A DNA stretch of 32,427 nucleotides, from positions 1 through 32,427 of the forward strand of contig CANFLL010000049.1 of the NCBI GenBank assembly GCA_947447825.1, given 5' to 3'. The position numbers and the translations under genes were made by a program. The stretch is from Chitinophagaceae bacterium (lineage in GTDB: Bacteria; Bacteroidota; Bacteroidia; Chitinophagales; Chitinophagaceae). The notes beneath the pieces were generated by a model. It worked only from the letters and a program-made list of their open reading frames with translations, searched no databases and was not told where the DNA came from. The stretch's first letter is position 1. Each line of letters begins with the position of its first letter. This document shows, piece after piece, positions 15,255 through 25,087 of the stretch.

Positions 15255-17654
15255 TTATTTCACCTCATAGTTTACAACTTTGCTGATAGGTAAACCATTT
15301 TCGGTAATGCCCTCAACAATAACACTCCATTTTGAAGAAGCTGTTTTATTAGTAAATACTACTCTTGCACTGCCATTTTCGGTTGTGATATCGGGCTTCC
15401 AGAAAAGAGTGGTTAAATAGTTTTTGTTTAATAAGCTAGCTTTAAACTGCGGCACATAAAAAGATCTTGCTTGATAGTAACCAGTAACTTCTTTGTTTAT
15501 CAAATCGGGACTAGCTTGTTGATTCGCTTCGGGTTTTAAGGTAAGGTTTACAAAATATACATCACCCATAGAATCTCCAACAGAAACTACGTGTTCAATT
15601 ACAATTTTAGAAATCACATTCACAGGCAAAGAATAATAATCTAGTCTTTCAAATAAATCTTCCCGATTTTCAACTGTGATACGTGGCTTATGCTTTTTAG
15701 CTCCAATAGTAATTCCTCCATTATCAAAATCGGATTGCACACCATTCATTTTGTGAAGCAAATAGTTTTCTAGTGTTTCATAGCGTTTCATGTCTTGTTC
15801 GTTAGGCGTAAAAACAGAATCCTTATAGCCAGCATCCATTACTGGGCTAAACCCTATCATTCTAACTTTTGGTTTCACACTAGTTACGGTTACACCCTCA
15901 AATTCATTTACTTCCAAATGACGTGCTTTGTCCATTGCTTCCATCCGTTGATTGGCAGCAGACGTAAATTGTTTATAGATAGAGTTAGTGTCAATATATG
16001 GGTTGAAATAGTCGGAATACTTCACAGGCAATTGATTATTGAACACTTCATCTAATGTGATAAAGCCACCATTTTTTCCTTTGTTTGTTTTAGAAACCAC
16101 CTTAATTCTGCTAGTACCTGTTATGTTAACGCCATCAAAAAAGTAATGCCCCGTAGAATCAGATTGGGCAGAGAACAGTTTTGTGCCAGTTGCTTGGCTA
16201 GCAAATAAGGTTACATTCATACCAGCAAGGGCTTTATCTCCTATCTCTCTTCTTACTTTTCCACTGATGGTGATTCCTCCTTCTGGAATATATTTTATAT
16301 TGATGCCTTGTTGAGCAATTCTTACCCATATAAAATCTCTCCAGCCTTGAGTTAAAAGCAAAAGGTCTAAATCTTTTAGACGGTCTTTATTGTTTTTATC
16401 GAAATACTGGTTTGCTTGTTCTATCTGCCCTTTTATTTCAGATTGTAAATAAACATAGTTCACAATATTGCTAGAGGAAACCGGAACGAGCGTGCCATCA
16501 ACTACCGACATAGAAAGATTAGCTTTTAATGGGCGACCATCAGGATCGAGTGTGTTAATGTTTACTACAGTACTTTCTTGTTTGGAATAAGAACTTTTAT
16601 TTGTAGTAACGGTGGTATTTAAAGGATTTTCTTTTTCAATATAAATTAGTCGCTCACTATTAGGACGGCCTTTTTCGTCAAATAAAGTAATGATGGCAAC
16701 ACCTTGCGGTAATTTTTCTTTAGGTACTTTCAGTGTTATGTTTTCTGCTGTAAGCCTTATGGTATCTTCAAAATACTTTTTACCAGCATGTTTGGCAATA
16801 ATAGAAAGCAGATTGTTTTGAAGAGAAGCTAGTGTTGCTTTATTGGTTTTGATAGTAACTTGAACAAATTCGGTGTCAATGTCTTTAGTAGCAATTAGTA
16901 AACCTTTTGATAATGGCAAATCAAGGTCTCCATTTATTGGTTTGTTTGCATTGATAGTAAATCCTTTTACATCATACGTTTCGTCTGGTATTGGGGTTAG
17001 ATTAAAGCTTCCAAAACCAAGACTATTACTTTTAAATGATACAACCACTTTGTTTTTGCTATCAATAATGTCTCCTTTAACTGCCACTCCTTTGCCTAAT
17101 GCATCTTCCGCCTTAAAAGCAACAACACTAGGCACACTGCTAATTAATGAACCTCCTTCTGGGAAAAAGTGAATAGAATAATTTTCTTTCAACGCATTTT
17201 TGCTAGATGCCTTCGAATCATTGGTAATTGCTTGCGTTTTATTGCCTATTTTAATAATTCGGTCATATATAAAATTGTCACCAAAGTTTTTCATCCAATT
17301 TGTGTAGGCACGAATGTGGTAAGTACCAGCCAACAAACTATCACTCAGCCTGAAGTCGCCATTGCCAACACCATTTTCTAGCCTAATTACATCTCTGTAA
17401 GTTACAGTTGCATCGGGTGCAATTAATTCAACATATAGATTGTTGCTTGTGTAGATTGGGGTATTGTTTTGGGCGTTTAAAAGATAGGCTTTAAACCATA
17501 TATCATCGCCCAGAACATAATATTCTCTATCTAGATGTAGGTAAGCTTTTTCAAAAAAGAGCTTCATTTGTTTGTTAGGGGATTGTGCAATTAACTGGTT
17601 TAAGGACAGAGCTAACAATGCAAATGTTAAGGCTCGAAGTGTAATTTTTTTCAT
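15255..17654 (-). CDS. MG2/carboxypeptidase-regulatory domain envelope protein with plug-like segment
   Basis: 799 residues. A signal peptide (about 1-23, ...LSLNQLIAQ) is followed by an alpha-2-macroglobulin MG2-like domain (about 27-137: EKAYLHLDREYYVLGDDIWF, then KAYLLNA; later AGTYHIRAYTNWM). Further beta-sandwich repeats follow (HFFPEGGSLISSVPSVVAFK). A characteristic LLLLTQGWRDFIW segment comes next, then a carboxypeptidase regulatory-like domain at about 460-530 (ISGKVRREIGDKALAGMNV). A TonB-receptor plug-like part lies near 625-690 (MNGVQSDFDNGG, VNVISKIVIEHV), and the C-terminal beta domain begins TTLFWKPDITTENG. This architecture is widespread in Bacteroidota, usually annotated as a TonB-dependent receptor plug or MG2 protein, and its function is not established. 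It is too short for a transporter barrel. It is divergent from the fasciclin/Sus cluster across a 382-bp gap, so any functional tie is unproven. Confidence 0.75.
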   Translation of the reverse strand: MKKITLRALTFALLALSLNQLIAQSPNKQMKLFFEKAYLHLDREYYVLGDDIWFKAYLLNAQNNTPIYTSNNLYVELIAPDATVTYRDVIRLENGVGNGDFRLSDSLLAGTYHIRAYTNWMKNFGDNFIYDRIIKIGNKTQAITNDSKASSKNALKENYSIHFFPEGGSLISSVPSVVAFKAEDALGKGVAVKGDIIDSKNKVVVSFKSNSLGFGSFNLTPIPDETYDVKGFTINANKPINGDLDLPLSKGLLIATKDIDTEFVQVTIKTNKATLASLQNNLLSIIAKHAGKKYFEDTIRLTAENITLKVPKEKLPQGVAIITLFDEKGRPNSERLIYIEKENPLNTTVTTNKSSYSKQESTVVNINTLDPDGRPLKANLSMSVVDGTLVPVSSSNIVNYVYLQSEIKGQIEQANQYFDKNNKDRLKDLDLLLLTQGWRDFIWVRIAQQGINIKYIPEGGITISGKVRREIGDKALAGMNVTLFASQATGTKLFSAQSDSTGHYFFDGVNITGTSRIKVVSKTNKGKNGGFITLDEVFNNQLPVKYSDYFNPYIDTNSIYKQFTSAANQRMEAMDKARHLEVNEFEGVTVTSVKPKVRMIGFSPVMDAGYKDSVFTPNEQDMKRYETLENYLLHKMNGVQSDFDNGGITIGAKKHKPRITVENREDLFERLDYYSLPVNVISKIVIEHVVSVGDSMGDVYFVNLTLKPEANQQASPDLINKEVTGYYQARSFYVPQFKASLLNKNYLTTLFWKPDITTENGSARVVFTNKTASSKWSVIVEGITENGLPISKVVNYEVK

Positions 17655-18036
17655 GAGTATTTAGTAAAGTGATGAATAGAAAAGTAGTTTTCAGACATCA
17701 ATATTATAACTTGTTTAAATCCTGAGCGATTAAAAAATGTTAATATTTACTACATGACGGTATATGACAGTTGTTAAAATGTGCTTAACTAATATTGCAC
17801 CTCAAACGATTGCGAATGTTTGAATGGTTCGCATTCAGATAAATGTGTGACAATTTGGGGATTACCCCGTATTAAATAACTAAATGTTGCTGTCATGAAA
17901 AATGTTTTGTTCCCTTCTTCTTGCAGACTTTTTCTACCGACTAAAATAGTTGATATATAAATAGACTGTAAGTTTGTATCATTCTAAATTAGTCCAATAG
18001 TATTATTAATTTTTCAAGAACATTATATATTTTGCC
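17655..18036. other. Divergent intergenic region with small inverted repeats
   Basis: The 382-bp AT-rich region separates the minus-strand MG2 gene from the plus-strand fasciclin/Sus cluster and must contain both promoters. Besides the plus-strand promoter candidate listed separately, there is a small inverted repeat TGCGAA (17811-17816) / TTCGCA (17828-17833) that could be an operator. No gene or RNA was recognised. Confidence 0.4.
17949..17976 (+). promoter_or_regulatory. Candidate promoter of the fasciclin/Sus operon
   Basis: TAAGTTTG at 17969-17976 is an exact match to the Bacteroidota -7 consensus TAnnTTTG. GTTG at 17949-17952, 16 bp upstream, is a 3-of-4 match to the -33 TTTG box, with slightly short spacing. 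Transcription would start near 17983, leaving a leader of about 54 nt before the first fasciclin gene. Confidence 0.45.
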
Positions 18037-20238
18037 ATGAATGGATTGTTAAGAAACATCTTGATTGTGACTTTGACATTGTTTGCATTTTCAAGTTGTA
18101 AAAAGAAAGCTTTCGACGATTATTACTATAAGACCAACAATTTAGCTGCCCCAATTTATCAACAATTGCAATCTAGGGGGAATTTTAAAAATTTATTAGC
18201 CTGCATCGACAAAGCAGGATATAGGGATATATTAGGCTCTGCTGGATACTGGACATTTTTTGCGCCAAATGATAGTGCCTTTAAGAAATTTTTTGTTGAG
18301 AGGGGGATTTCTAGTGTTAGCCAAATTGATTCCGCAACTGCAAGAGATATTGTCTCTTTTTGTCTAGTATATAATGCTTTTGCAAAAGCAAGATTAGGTG
18401 ATTTTCAGGATAAAAATGGTTGGGTTGCTAATCAAGCGTTTCGAAGAAGAACTGCTAACTATTTAGGTTATCACAACGATACAACGTTTACTGGACAAAT
18501 TTTGAAGGTTGTTGATATAAATAGAAATACAGGTACTTTGTTTGTTGGTGATAACAATAATAAATATATTCCATATTTTCTGAGTAATTTCATGACAGCT
18601 AGAGGTTTGTCTGCTTCGGATTATAATTATTTCTATCCAAATACTCCTTACACTGGATTTAATGTTGCTAATGCTTCTGTAGTTACACCTGATATTCCAG
18701 CTGAAAATGGTTATATTCATGAGATTGATAGAGTTATATTACCCCTAAAAAACATAGAGCAATATTTAGCTGCTAAACCGGAATACAGTGAATTCAAAAA
18801 GCTTTTTGATAAGTATATGCTGAATTATTTTGTTGGCCAAAACTCAACAGTACGTTATCATAATTTAACGGGCTTAAACGATACAATCTATGTAAAATAT
18901 TATAACACCAATTTAGCTTTTTCATTGAATAATGAAAACTATCAGAAGGTAACAGACAACGATGCACAAACCAATTCTTACACTTTGTTTGCTCCTAAAA
19001 ATGATGCTTTTATAAAGTATAGAGATTCTGTTTTGTTAGAACATTACCCAAGCTTGGATGTAGTGCCTCAATCGATAATTATTGATTTTTTAAGTGCGCA
19101 CATGTTTACAAATGTTGTGTGGCCTACCAAGTTTTCATCAACAACCAATGTTCAATCAGAACCTGCCCGTTTTGACCCTTCTGCTGATGTGATTGATAAG
19201 CAAATTTTGAGTAATGGAAATTTTTATGGTACAAGTAAAGTACAAGCTGCGAATGTTTTTTCAACTGTGTATGGTAAGCCTTACTTAGACCCTAATTACT
19301 CGTTGATGACTAGAGCATTGGATTTAAATCTTAGATACAGCATTACTGTTCCTTCTGTGAAATACACAGTTTTTATGATGTCTGATGCCTTGTTACAAGC
19401 AAAGGGATACGACTATAATTTCACACAAAGTCAATGGCAATATACGGTTCCTGGAACTACAAACGTAACAGTCAGTAGTACTGTGAGGGATAACCTTCTG
19501 AGGATATTAGCCACTCATGTTGTAAAAACACCAAATGACGAGATGAAAGATTTGTCCTCCGGAAGTGGTATTATTGAGACTTATGGCGGTGAATATATAA
19601 AGTGGAACAGTGGAAAATTAAGTTCAGCAGGTACAGGCACTTATAAAGTAACTGCTGGTGCATCAAAAGTAGCTTCGAATGGTAGAGTATATTATTCAGA
19701 TAGTTTGTTAGAATATAGTGACACACTAGTTGGAACAACACTAAAAAAGCTTGCAAATGCACCAGGTTCAGATTTTAGTTATTTTTATCAATATCTATCA
19801 AGTTCATCCCTTTATACTGCTTCTAATGATGATATTACTGGGGTTAAAGTGGGAGGTTTTTATACATTATTTGTTCCAAATAATGACGCTATAGTGTATG
19901 CAACTCAAGCTGGATTATTACCTGTAAATAGTGACTCTTCTTTAAATTTCACTCCAACTGAATTGAGTGACCAAATTTTGGTGAATAACTTTATTAAGTA
20001 TCATATTGTTAGTGGAACCACAATAATTACCGATGGAAATAAACTTGGTAAATTCAATACTCTTTACAAAGATGCCTCAGGAGGAACAGGGACGATTTCG
20101 TTAAATAAAAGTAGCAATGGAACAATTCAATTGAAGGACCAAGCTAATACTAATACCGCAAACTTTATTATGAAAAGAAGCAACATCTTAGCAAATAGAT
20201 GCACTATTCACTTAATTGACAATTATCTACAGTATTAA
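18037..20238 (+). CDS. Fasciclin-domain lipoprotein 1 (four fasciclin-like domains)
   Basis: 733 residues. A lipoprotein signal ends in AFSSC with Cys21, followed by KKKAFDD, a Lys then Asp-rich start that resembles the surface-export signals described for Bacteroidota lipoproteins. Four fasciclin-like units can be traced. Unit 1, about 48-235: NFKNLLACIDKAGY, TFFAPNDSAF, NGYIHEIDRVI. Unit 2, about 250-410: SYTLFAPKNDAF. Unit 3, about 418-560, degenerate: KYTVFMMSDALL, LATHVV. Unit 4, about 575-733: YTLFVPNNDAIV, FIKYHIV. Fasciclin domains usually mediate adhesion or ligand binding. As first gene of the cluster, 40 nt before the SusC gene, it is probably an outer-membrane surface partner of that transporter. 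No enzymatic domain is seen. It has no extra C-terminal domain, unlike the other two fasciclin proteins here. Confidence 0.88.
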   Translation: MNGLLRNILIVTLTLFAFSSCKKKAFDDYYYKTNNLAAPIYQQLQSRGNFKNLLACIDKAGYRDILGSAGYWTFFAPNDSAFKKFFVERGISSVSQIDSATARDIVSFCLVYNAFAKARLGDFQDKNGWVANQAFRRRTANYLGYHNDTTFTGQILKVVDINRNTGTLFVGDNNNKYIPYFLSNFMTARGLSASDYNYFYPNTPYTGFNVANASVVTPDIPAENGYIHEIDRVILPLKNIEQYLAAKPEYSEFKKLFDKYMLNYFVGQNSTVRYHNLTGLNDTIYVKYYNTNLAFSLNNENYQKVTDNDAQTNSYTLFAPKNDAFIKYRDSVLLEHYPSLDVVPQSIIIDFLSAHMFTNVVWPTKFSSTTNVQSEPARFDPSADVIDKQILSNGNFYGTSKVQAANVFSTVYGKPYLDPNYSLMTRALDLNLRYSITVPSVKYTVFMMSDALLQAKGYDYNFTQSQWQYTVPGTTNVTVSSTVRDNLLRILATHVVKTPNDEMKDLSSGSGIIETYGGEYIKWNSGKLSSAGTGTYKVTAGASKVASNGRVYYSDSLLEYSDTLVGTTLKKLANAPGSDFSYFYQYLSSSSLYTASNDDITGVKVGGFYTLFVPNNDAIVYATQAGLLPVNSDSSLNFTPTELSDQILVNNFIKYHIVSGTTIITDGNKLGKFNTLYKDASGGTGTISLNKSSNGTIQLKDQANTNTANFIMKRSNILANRCTIHLIDNYLQY

Positions 20239-20278
20239 CGACTATTTAAACCACCAGCATATTAACTTAATTAAGGGT

Positions 20279-23200
20279 ATGAAAAATTTATTTAAACACT
20301 TACAGCTTGCTTTTTTGGCTCTCACAACTTTGTTTTGCATTAGTGCTAATGCGCAAGATGCACCTGCTAAATTAATTGTGAGAGGAACAGTAACTGATAA
20401 AAAAGACAATTCGCCTGTTGCGCATGTTTCAATCACTGAAATGGATGCTGATGGAAGAACCATTCGAGGTGTTAGCAGTGATATTGATGGGAATTTTGCT
20501 TTGAAAATTAATAATAGTCGTGATAAAATCAGTTTTGCTTATATTGGTTTTATAACCCAAACAATAGAGATTAAAGGAAGAACAACTATAAATGTTAAAC
20601 TGGAATCAAGTAGCACTGAGATGGGTGAAGTTATTGTGGTATCTGGTCCTAAAACAAATAATGGAAATTTGAATGTTGCTGATAGAGATTTAACTACAGC
20701 TTCTGCAAAAGTAAATGCTAAAGATTTAGAAGAACTGGGTTCTGCAACAATTGACCAAGCTTTACAAGGAAGAATGTCTGGTGTTGATATTAGTGCTTCC
20801 TCAGGAGACCCTGGTGCTCCAATATCCATTAAAATTCGTGGAACTTCCTCTATAAATGCTAGTACAAATCCTTTGATTGTTGTGGATGGTTTACCGCTTG
20901 AAACAACAATACCCTCAGATTTTAATTTTGGTACGGCTGATGATCAAGGTTATGCTCAGTTATTGAATATAGCACCTTCTGACATTAAAGAAATTGTGGT
21001 TCTAAAGGATGCTGCTGCAACTGCAATGTGGGGAGCAAAAGGCGCAAGTGGGGTACTATTAATTACCACTAAAAGAGGTGGGATTGGTAAGCCAGTTTTG
21101 ACATATACTGCTAGGGAAATTATTTCTAAGCAACCAAGAGTTATTCCTTTACTAAATGGTGATCAATATTCAAACTTAATTCCTGAAGAATTCATGAATA
21201 GAAATGGTGTTCCACTTAACACCTTAACAATCAAGGAATTTGCTTATGATAAAAATGATCCCTACTATTATAATAATTATAGTCAAAATACTGATTGGTT
21301 AGGTGCTATTACTAGATTAGGATTAACACACGATCATAATTTATCTATGACAGGTGGTGGTGAAAAAGCAAGATATTTTGCCTCTTTAGGTTATTATTAC
21401 CAAACTGGTACTACCATTGGAACAAGTCTTACTAGGATTAATACAAGGGTCAATTTGGATTATGTAGTTTCTGATAGAATTAAGTTTAGAACAGATTTTG
21501 CATACACATACACTGATAACCCAAAAAGTTATTACCCTGGCTCTGCTTCAAATGAATTAAGAAATGTTGCTATCAATAAAATGCCTAATATGAGCATTTA
21601 TGAGTATAATGAACAAGGCGTTTTGACTGGCAACTATTTTTCACCTGCTTCAAATATTCAAGGACAGTATCCTTCAACTTACAATCCTGTTGCAATGGCG
21701 AATACTGCTAAAAATAGGACTATTGGCAATCGTATTACCCCTACATTTAATGTTCAATATGATATTATACCTAAAACTCTTGTGGCTACAGCCGATATTC
21801 GGTTTGATGTAAACAATACAAAAAACAATACATTCTTACCGCAAATAGCTACTGGTAGACCAACTACTGAAACAGTTGTTAATAGAGCTTATGATGGTGA
21901 TGTAGATGCGTTTAATGTTCAAACAAAAACAAATCTTCTTTTTACACCTAGACTACCAAAAAATCATACACTTTCTTCAGTCTTATCTATTCAGACTTAT
22001 GATAATAAGTCTTTATCTAACCAAGCTATGACTTCAAATACTGCATCTTCATTATTACAAGATGCCTCTACACCTGCAAGAACTACTAATACCGAATTGG
22101 GTGTTTCAGCAGGCTACTCTCAAACTAGAACTTTAGGTGCATTAATAAATGCTCAGTATGGGTTTAAAGGGAAGTACATTGTAAATGTAGGTCTAAGAGG
22201 TGATGCAACCTCTAGATTATCTCCTTCTAACAGGTTCAAGCTATTTCCATCTATATCTACTAGGTGGAGAGTTTCAGGAGAATCTTTTATGAAAAAATTG
22301 ACTTTTATCAATGATTTAAGTTTGAGAGCTAGTTACGGCTTATCTGGAAACTCTCCAAAATATGACTATTCTTTCTACAGTAGTTATAGCAATTTCGGTT
22401 GGACTTATCAAGGTCAAAGTGGTGTTTATCCTTCCTCTGTAGAATTATCAAACCTAAGATATGAAGTAATTAATGGAAAAAATTTAGGTCTTAATCTAAT
22501 AGTTCTTAAAAACAAAGTAAACATTGATGTAGAGGTTTATAAAAATACTACAAGAGATTTATTATTCTATGGACTGAAAATTCCAACTTTTAATGGTTAT
22601 TCTTCTGTTGATATGAATGGAGGTACTTTAGATAATCAAGGTTGGGAATTTAGTATTTTAGCTAGTGTTGTTAAAAAGCCAACATGGACATTAGATTTCA
22701 ATTTTAATGTTTCACATAATGAAAATGTTCTTCGTAGTGTTTCGCCTTTTATCACTACTAGAAGCGGAGATGTTACAACAAATGGTAGTTACTTAGCTTT
22801 GTTACAGCTGAATAATCCTTATGGTTCTATATATGGATATAGATATAAAGGCGTTTATGAAGATGCTGATGCAACAATAGCTACTGATGCAAATGGTAAA
22901 AAAATTATTGGTCCCAATGGTCAAGCAGTTTATATGCGTTTTAATTACCCTAAAACTGACTATTTATTTCAAGCAGGTGATGCAAAATATGATGATATAA
23001 ATCATGATGGAAGTATAGATTATAAGGATGTTGTATACCTGGGAAATAGTAATCCTGCTTACACTGGAGGATTTGGCCCAACTGTTTCATATAAGAAAAA
23101 TTGGAAGTTCAGTGCCTTTTTTAATTTTAGATCCAACTATAAAGTAGTTAATGGAACCAAGATTACTACCACTAATATGTATGGGTTTAATAATCAAAGT

Positions 23201-23557
23201 ATTGCTGTGCTTAGAAGATGGAGAAAGCCAGGTGATAAAACTGATATTCCACGTGCATTATATGCTTCTGGGTATAACTGGTTAGGAAGCGATCGATATG
23301 TTGAAGATGCCTCTTTTATTCGATTTCGTTCTATAACTGTACGTTATAATTTGACAGGGGAAATTTTGAAAAGGTTAAAAATGCGTAACATCAGTGCGTA
23401 TCTTACCGCTGAGAACTTAATAACCTTTACAAATTATACAGGTCAGGATCCAGAGGTTGCTCCGAGGGGTATTTCTGGTCCATTCACGGTTGTTACTGAT
23501 AATAGTACAACGCCTCCAGTTTTTACTTTAACTTTTGGTGTTACGGCCTCTTTCTAA
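20279..23557 (+). CDS. SusC/RagA-type TonB-dependent outer-membrane transporter 1
   Basis: 1092 residues from the ATG at 20279. An upstream in-frame ATG (20216) would overlap the previous gene and put 21 residues before the signal peptide. Signal peptide ...LFCISANAQ (about 1-26); carboxypeptidase-D regulatory-like domain (about 33-120: RGTVTDKKDNSPVAHVSI, SSDIDGNFAL); possible TonB box EVIVVSG; plug (about 160-265: IDQALQGRMSGVDIS, SIKIRGTSSINASTNPLIVV, then DGLPL); and a 22-strand-type barrel ending TLTFGVTASF with a C-terminal Phe. A DxNHDGSIDYKD loop, conserved in many SusC proteins, is present at about residue 910. It imports a bulky ligand, often an oligosaccharide or peptide, using TonB energy and the SusD partner encoded 24 nt downstream. 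The substrate is unknown. Confidence 0.95.
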   Translation: MKNLFKHLQLAFLALTTLFCISANAQDAPAKLIVRGTVTDKKDNSPVAHVSITEMDADGRTIRGVSSDIDGNFALKINNSRDKISFAYIGFITQTIEIKGRTTINVKLESSSTEMGEVIVVSGPKTNNGNLNVADRDLTTASAKVNAKDLEELGSATIDQALQGRMSGVDISASSGDPGAPISIKIRGTSSINASTNPLIVVDGLPLETTIPSDFNFGTADDQGYAQLLNIAPSDIKEIVVLKDAAATAMWGAKGASGVLLITTKRGGIGKPVLTYTAREIISKQPRVIPLLNGDQYSNLIPEEFMNRNGVPLNTLTIKEFAYDKNDPYYYNNYSQNTDWLGAITRLGLTHDHNLSMTGGGEKARYFASLGYYYQTGTTIGTSLTRINTRVNLDYVVSDRIKFRTDFAYTYTDNPKSYYPGSASNELRNVAINKMPNMSIYEYNEQGVLTGNYFSPASNIQGQYPSTYNPVAMANTAKNRTIGNRITPTFNVQYDIIPKTLVATADIRFDVNNTKNNTFLPQIATGRPTTETVVNRAYDGDVDAFNVQTKTNLLFTPRLPKNHTLSSVLSIQTYDNKSLSNQAMTSNTASSLLQDASTPARTTNTELGVSAGYSQTRTLGALINAQYGFKGKYIVNVGLRGDATSRLSPSNRFKLFPSISTRWRVSGESFMKKLTFINDLSLRASYGLSGNSPKYDYSFYSSYSNFGWTYQGQSGVYPSSVELSNLRYEVINGKNLGLNLIVLKNKVNIDVEVYKNTTRDLLFYGLKIPTFNGYSSVDMNGGTLDNQGWEFSILASVVKKPTWTLDFNFNVSHNENVLRSVSPFITTRSGDVTTNGSYLALLQLNNPYGSIYGYRYKGVYEDADATIATDANGKKIIGPNGQAVYMRFNYPKTDYLFQAGDAKYDDINHDGSIDYKDVVYLGNSNPAYTGGFGPTVSYKKNWKFSAFFNFRSNYKVVNGTKITTTNMYGFNNQSIAVLRRWRKPGDKTDIPRALYASGYNWLGSDRYVEDASFIRFRSITVRYNLTGEILKRLKMRNISAYLTAENLITFTNYTGQDPEVAPRGISGPFTVVTDNSTTPPVFTLTFGVTASF

Positions 23558-23581
23558 AATTAATTCTGAAAATTTATTCAA

Positions 23582-25069
23582 ATGAAATATAAATCATTTT
23601 TTAATATTTTACTTTTTTCATTAACGTTATTCCTTTCAACGTCATGTAACAAGTATTTATCTCTTCAACCTCAAGATGGTATAATTCGTCAAGAATTTTG
23701 GCAAACTAAGGAACAAGTTCAATCCGCAGTTATTGGTTGTTATGCTTCTCTGTTAGGCAATTTGAGTGAAACTTTATTTATGTGGGGGGAATTAAGAGCC
23801 GATATGATTGCTCCTGGAGTTAACATGACTCAAGACGAAACTGATATTATGAATGTAAACACCTTGCCTACAAATTCTGTAACAAGTTGGACTAGTGCTT
23901 ATCAAGTAATTAATTATTGTAACACTGTTATTGATTTTGCCCCCGGTGTTTTGTCAAACGATAATACTTTTACCAAACAGCAATTAAATCAATATTTAGC
24001 TGAAGTAAGAACGTTACGTGCTATGATGTATTTTACTTTGGTAAAAACTTTTAGAGATGTTCCGTTGAAATTGAAATCTTCTGCAAATGATAAAGATTTA
24101 TTGCTCCTTCCAAAAACATCTGGAGATTCTGTACTTGCACAAGTGTTAACAGATTTAAAATTTGCAGACAGTAATGCTGTATTTACTTATGGTAATACCA
24201 TTACTGATAAAGGTAGAATTAATAAGTATACAGTAAAAGCTTTATTAGCAGATGTCTACTTGTGGATGGATAACTATGCTGAGTGCGAAGCAGCATGTAA
24301 TTTTATTATTGACTCAAAAAAATATGGTTTGATTGCTGGTAATTCAGGTTGGTTCAACACTTTATACTATAACGGTAACTCAAATGAAGGAATATTTGAA
24401 TTTCAGTTTGACCAACAAAAACTAAACACATTTTATAATGTCTTTTTATCCTCCAGAGCTCGTTATTTAGCTTCTCCAAATGTTTTGGATTTAGTGTTTA
24501 CGATTGATTATTTGAATGAAAAAAATAAAGATATTAGAGGTGATGGTGGCTCTGTTCGTTCAAGTGACAACTCAATTTGGAAATATTTGGGCGCCACTGC
24601 TACTGCTACAAGAACTACTGATGCGTCTTATGCCCATTGGTTTGCCTACCGTTATGCAGATATTTTGTTGATGAAAGCAGAGGCTATTAATCAAATTGGT
24701 GGTCGTGGAACTGAAGCCTTATCACTTGTATATAATATTAGAGATCGTGCAAATGCACTTGATGCTACAGATTTAAACCCTGACCCAACTGATAGAAATG
24801 CTGTTGCTGATTTCATTTTAGCCGAGAGGTCAAGAGAATTTGCTTTTGAAGGTAAGCGTTGGTATGATATTTTAAGGAATGCTAAGCGCAATAATTATGA
24901 AAGAATTGACATACTTCTTAATATGATTTCTAAAACGGTTACTCCTAATCGTCAAATTTCTGCTATTAATAAGTATAAAGATCCTGAACATAACAGTCAT
25001 TATTTACCAATTTATTACTATGAAATTCAGTCTGATCCTAATTTAGTTCAAAACCCTTTTTATCAATAA
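23582..25069 (+). CDS. SusD/RagB-type surface lipoprotein 1
   Basis: 495 residues. The lipoprotein signal ends LSTSC with Cys22, followed by the usual SusD opening (NKYLSLQPQDGI, EFWQTKEQVQSAVIGCYASL). The TPR-like helices and C-terminal features of the RagB/SusD family are present: YRYADILLMKAEAINQIGG, VYNIRDRANA, FILAERSREFAFEGKRWYDI (the ER-x-x-E-x-x-F-E-G-x-R-W-x-D signature) and a final ..NLVQNPFYQ. It acts as the ligand-capturing lid over the SusC transporter encoded just upstream (24 nt gap). The binding pocket cannot be assigned to a substrate from the sequence. Confidence 0.95.
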   Translation: MKYKSFFNILLFSLTLFLSTSCNKYLSLQPQDGIIRQEFWQTKEQVQSAVIGCYASLLGNLSETLFMWGELRADMIAPGVNMTQDETDIMNVNTLPTNSVTSWTSAYQVINYCNTVIDFAPGVLSNDNTFTKQQLNQYLAEVRTLRAMMYFTLVKTFRDVPLKLKSSANDKDLLLLPKTSGDSVLAQVLTDLKFADSNAVFTYGNTITDKGRINKYTVKALLADVYLWMDNYAECEAACNFIIDSKKYGLIAGNSGWFNTLYYNGNSNEGIFEFQFDQQKLNTFYNVFLSSRARYLASPNVLDLVFTIDYLNEKNKDIRGDGGSVRSSDNSIWKYLGATATATRTTDASYAHWFAYRYADILLMKAEAINQIGGRGTEALSLVYNIRDRANALDATDLNPDPTDRNAVADFILAERSREFAFEGKRWYDILRNAKRNNYERIDILLNMISKTVTPNRQISAINKYKDPEHNSHYLPIYYYEIQSDPNLVQNPFYQ

Positions 25070-25087
25070 TTCTTTAATCGCTTAATT

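Noticed and set aside
20216-20278. Upstream ATG as start of the first SusC
   Set aside because: It would overlap the fasciclin gene and place 21 hydrophilic residues before a normal signal peptide. The ATG at 20279 directly opens the signal peptide.
18463-24891. Minus-strand open frames of 60-100 codons within the fasciclin/Sus genes
   Set aside because: They are antisense shadows of well-supported plus-strand coding regions with no features of their own.
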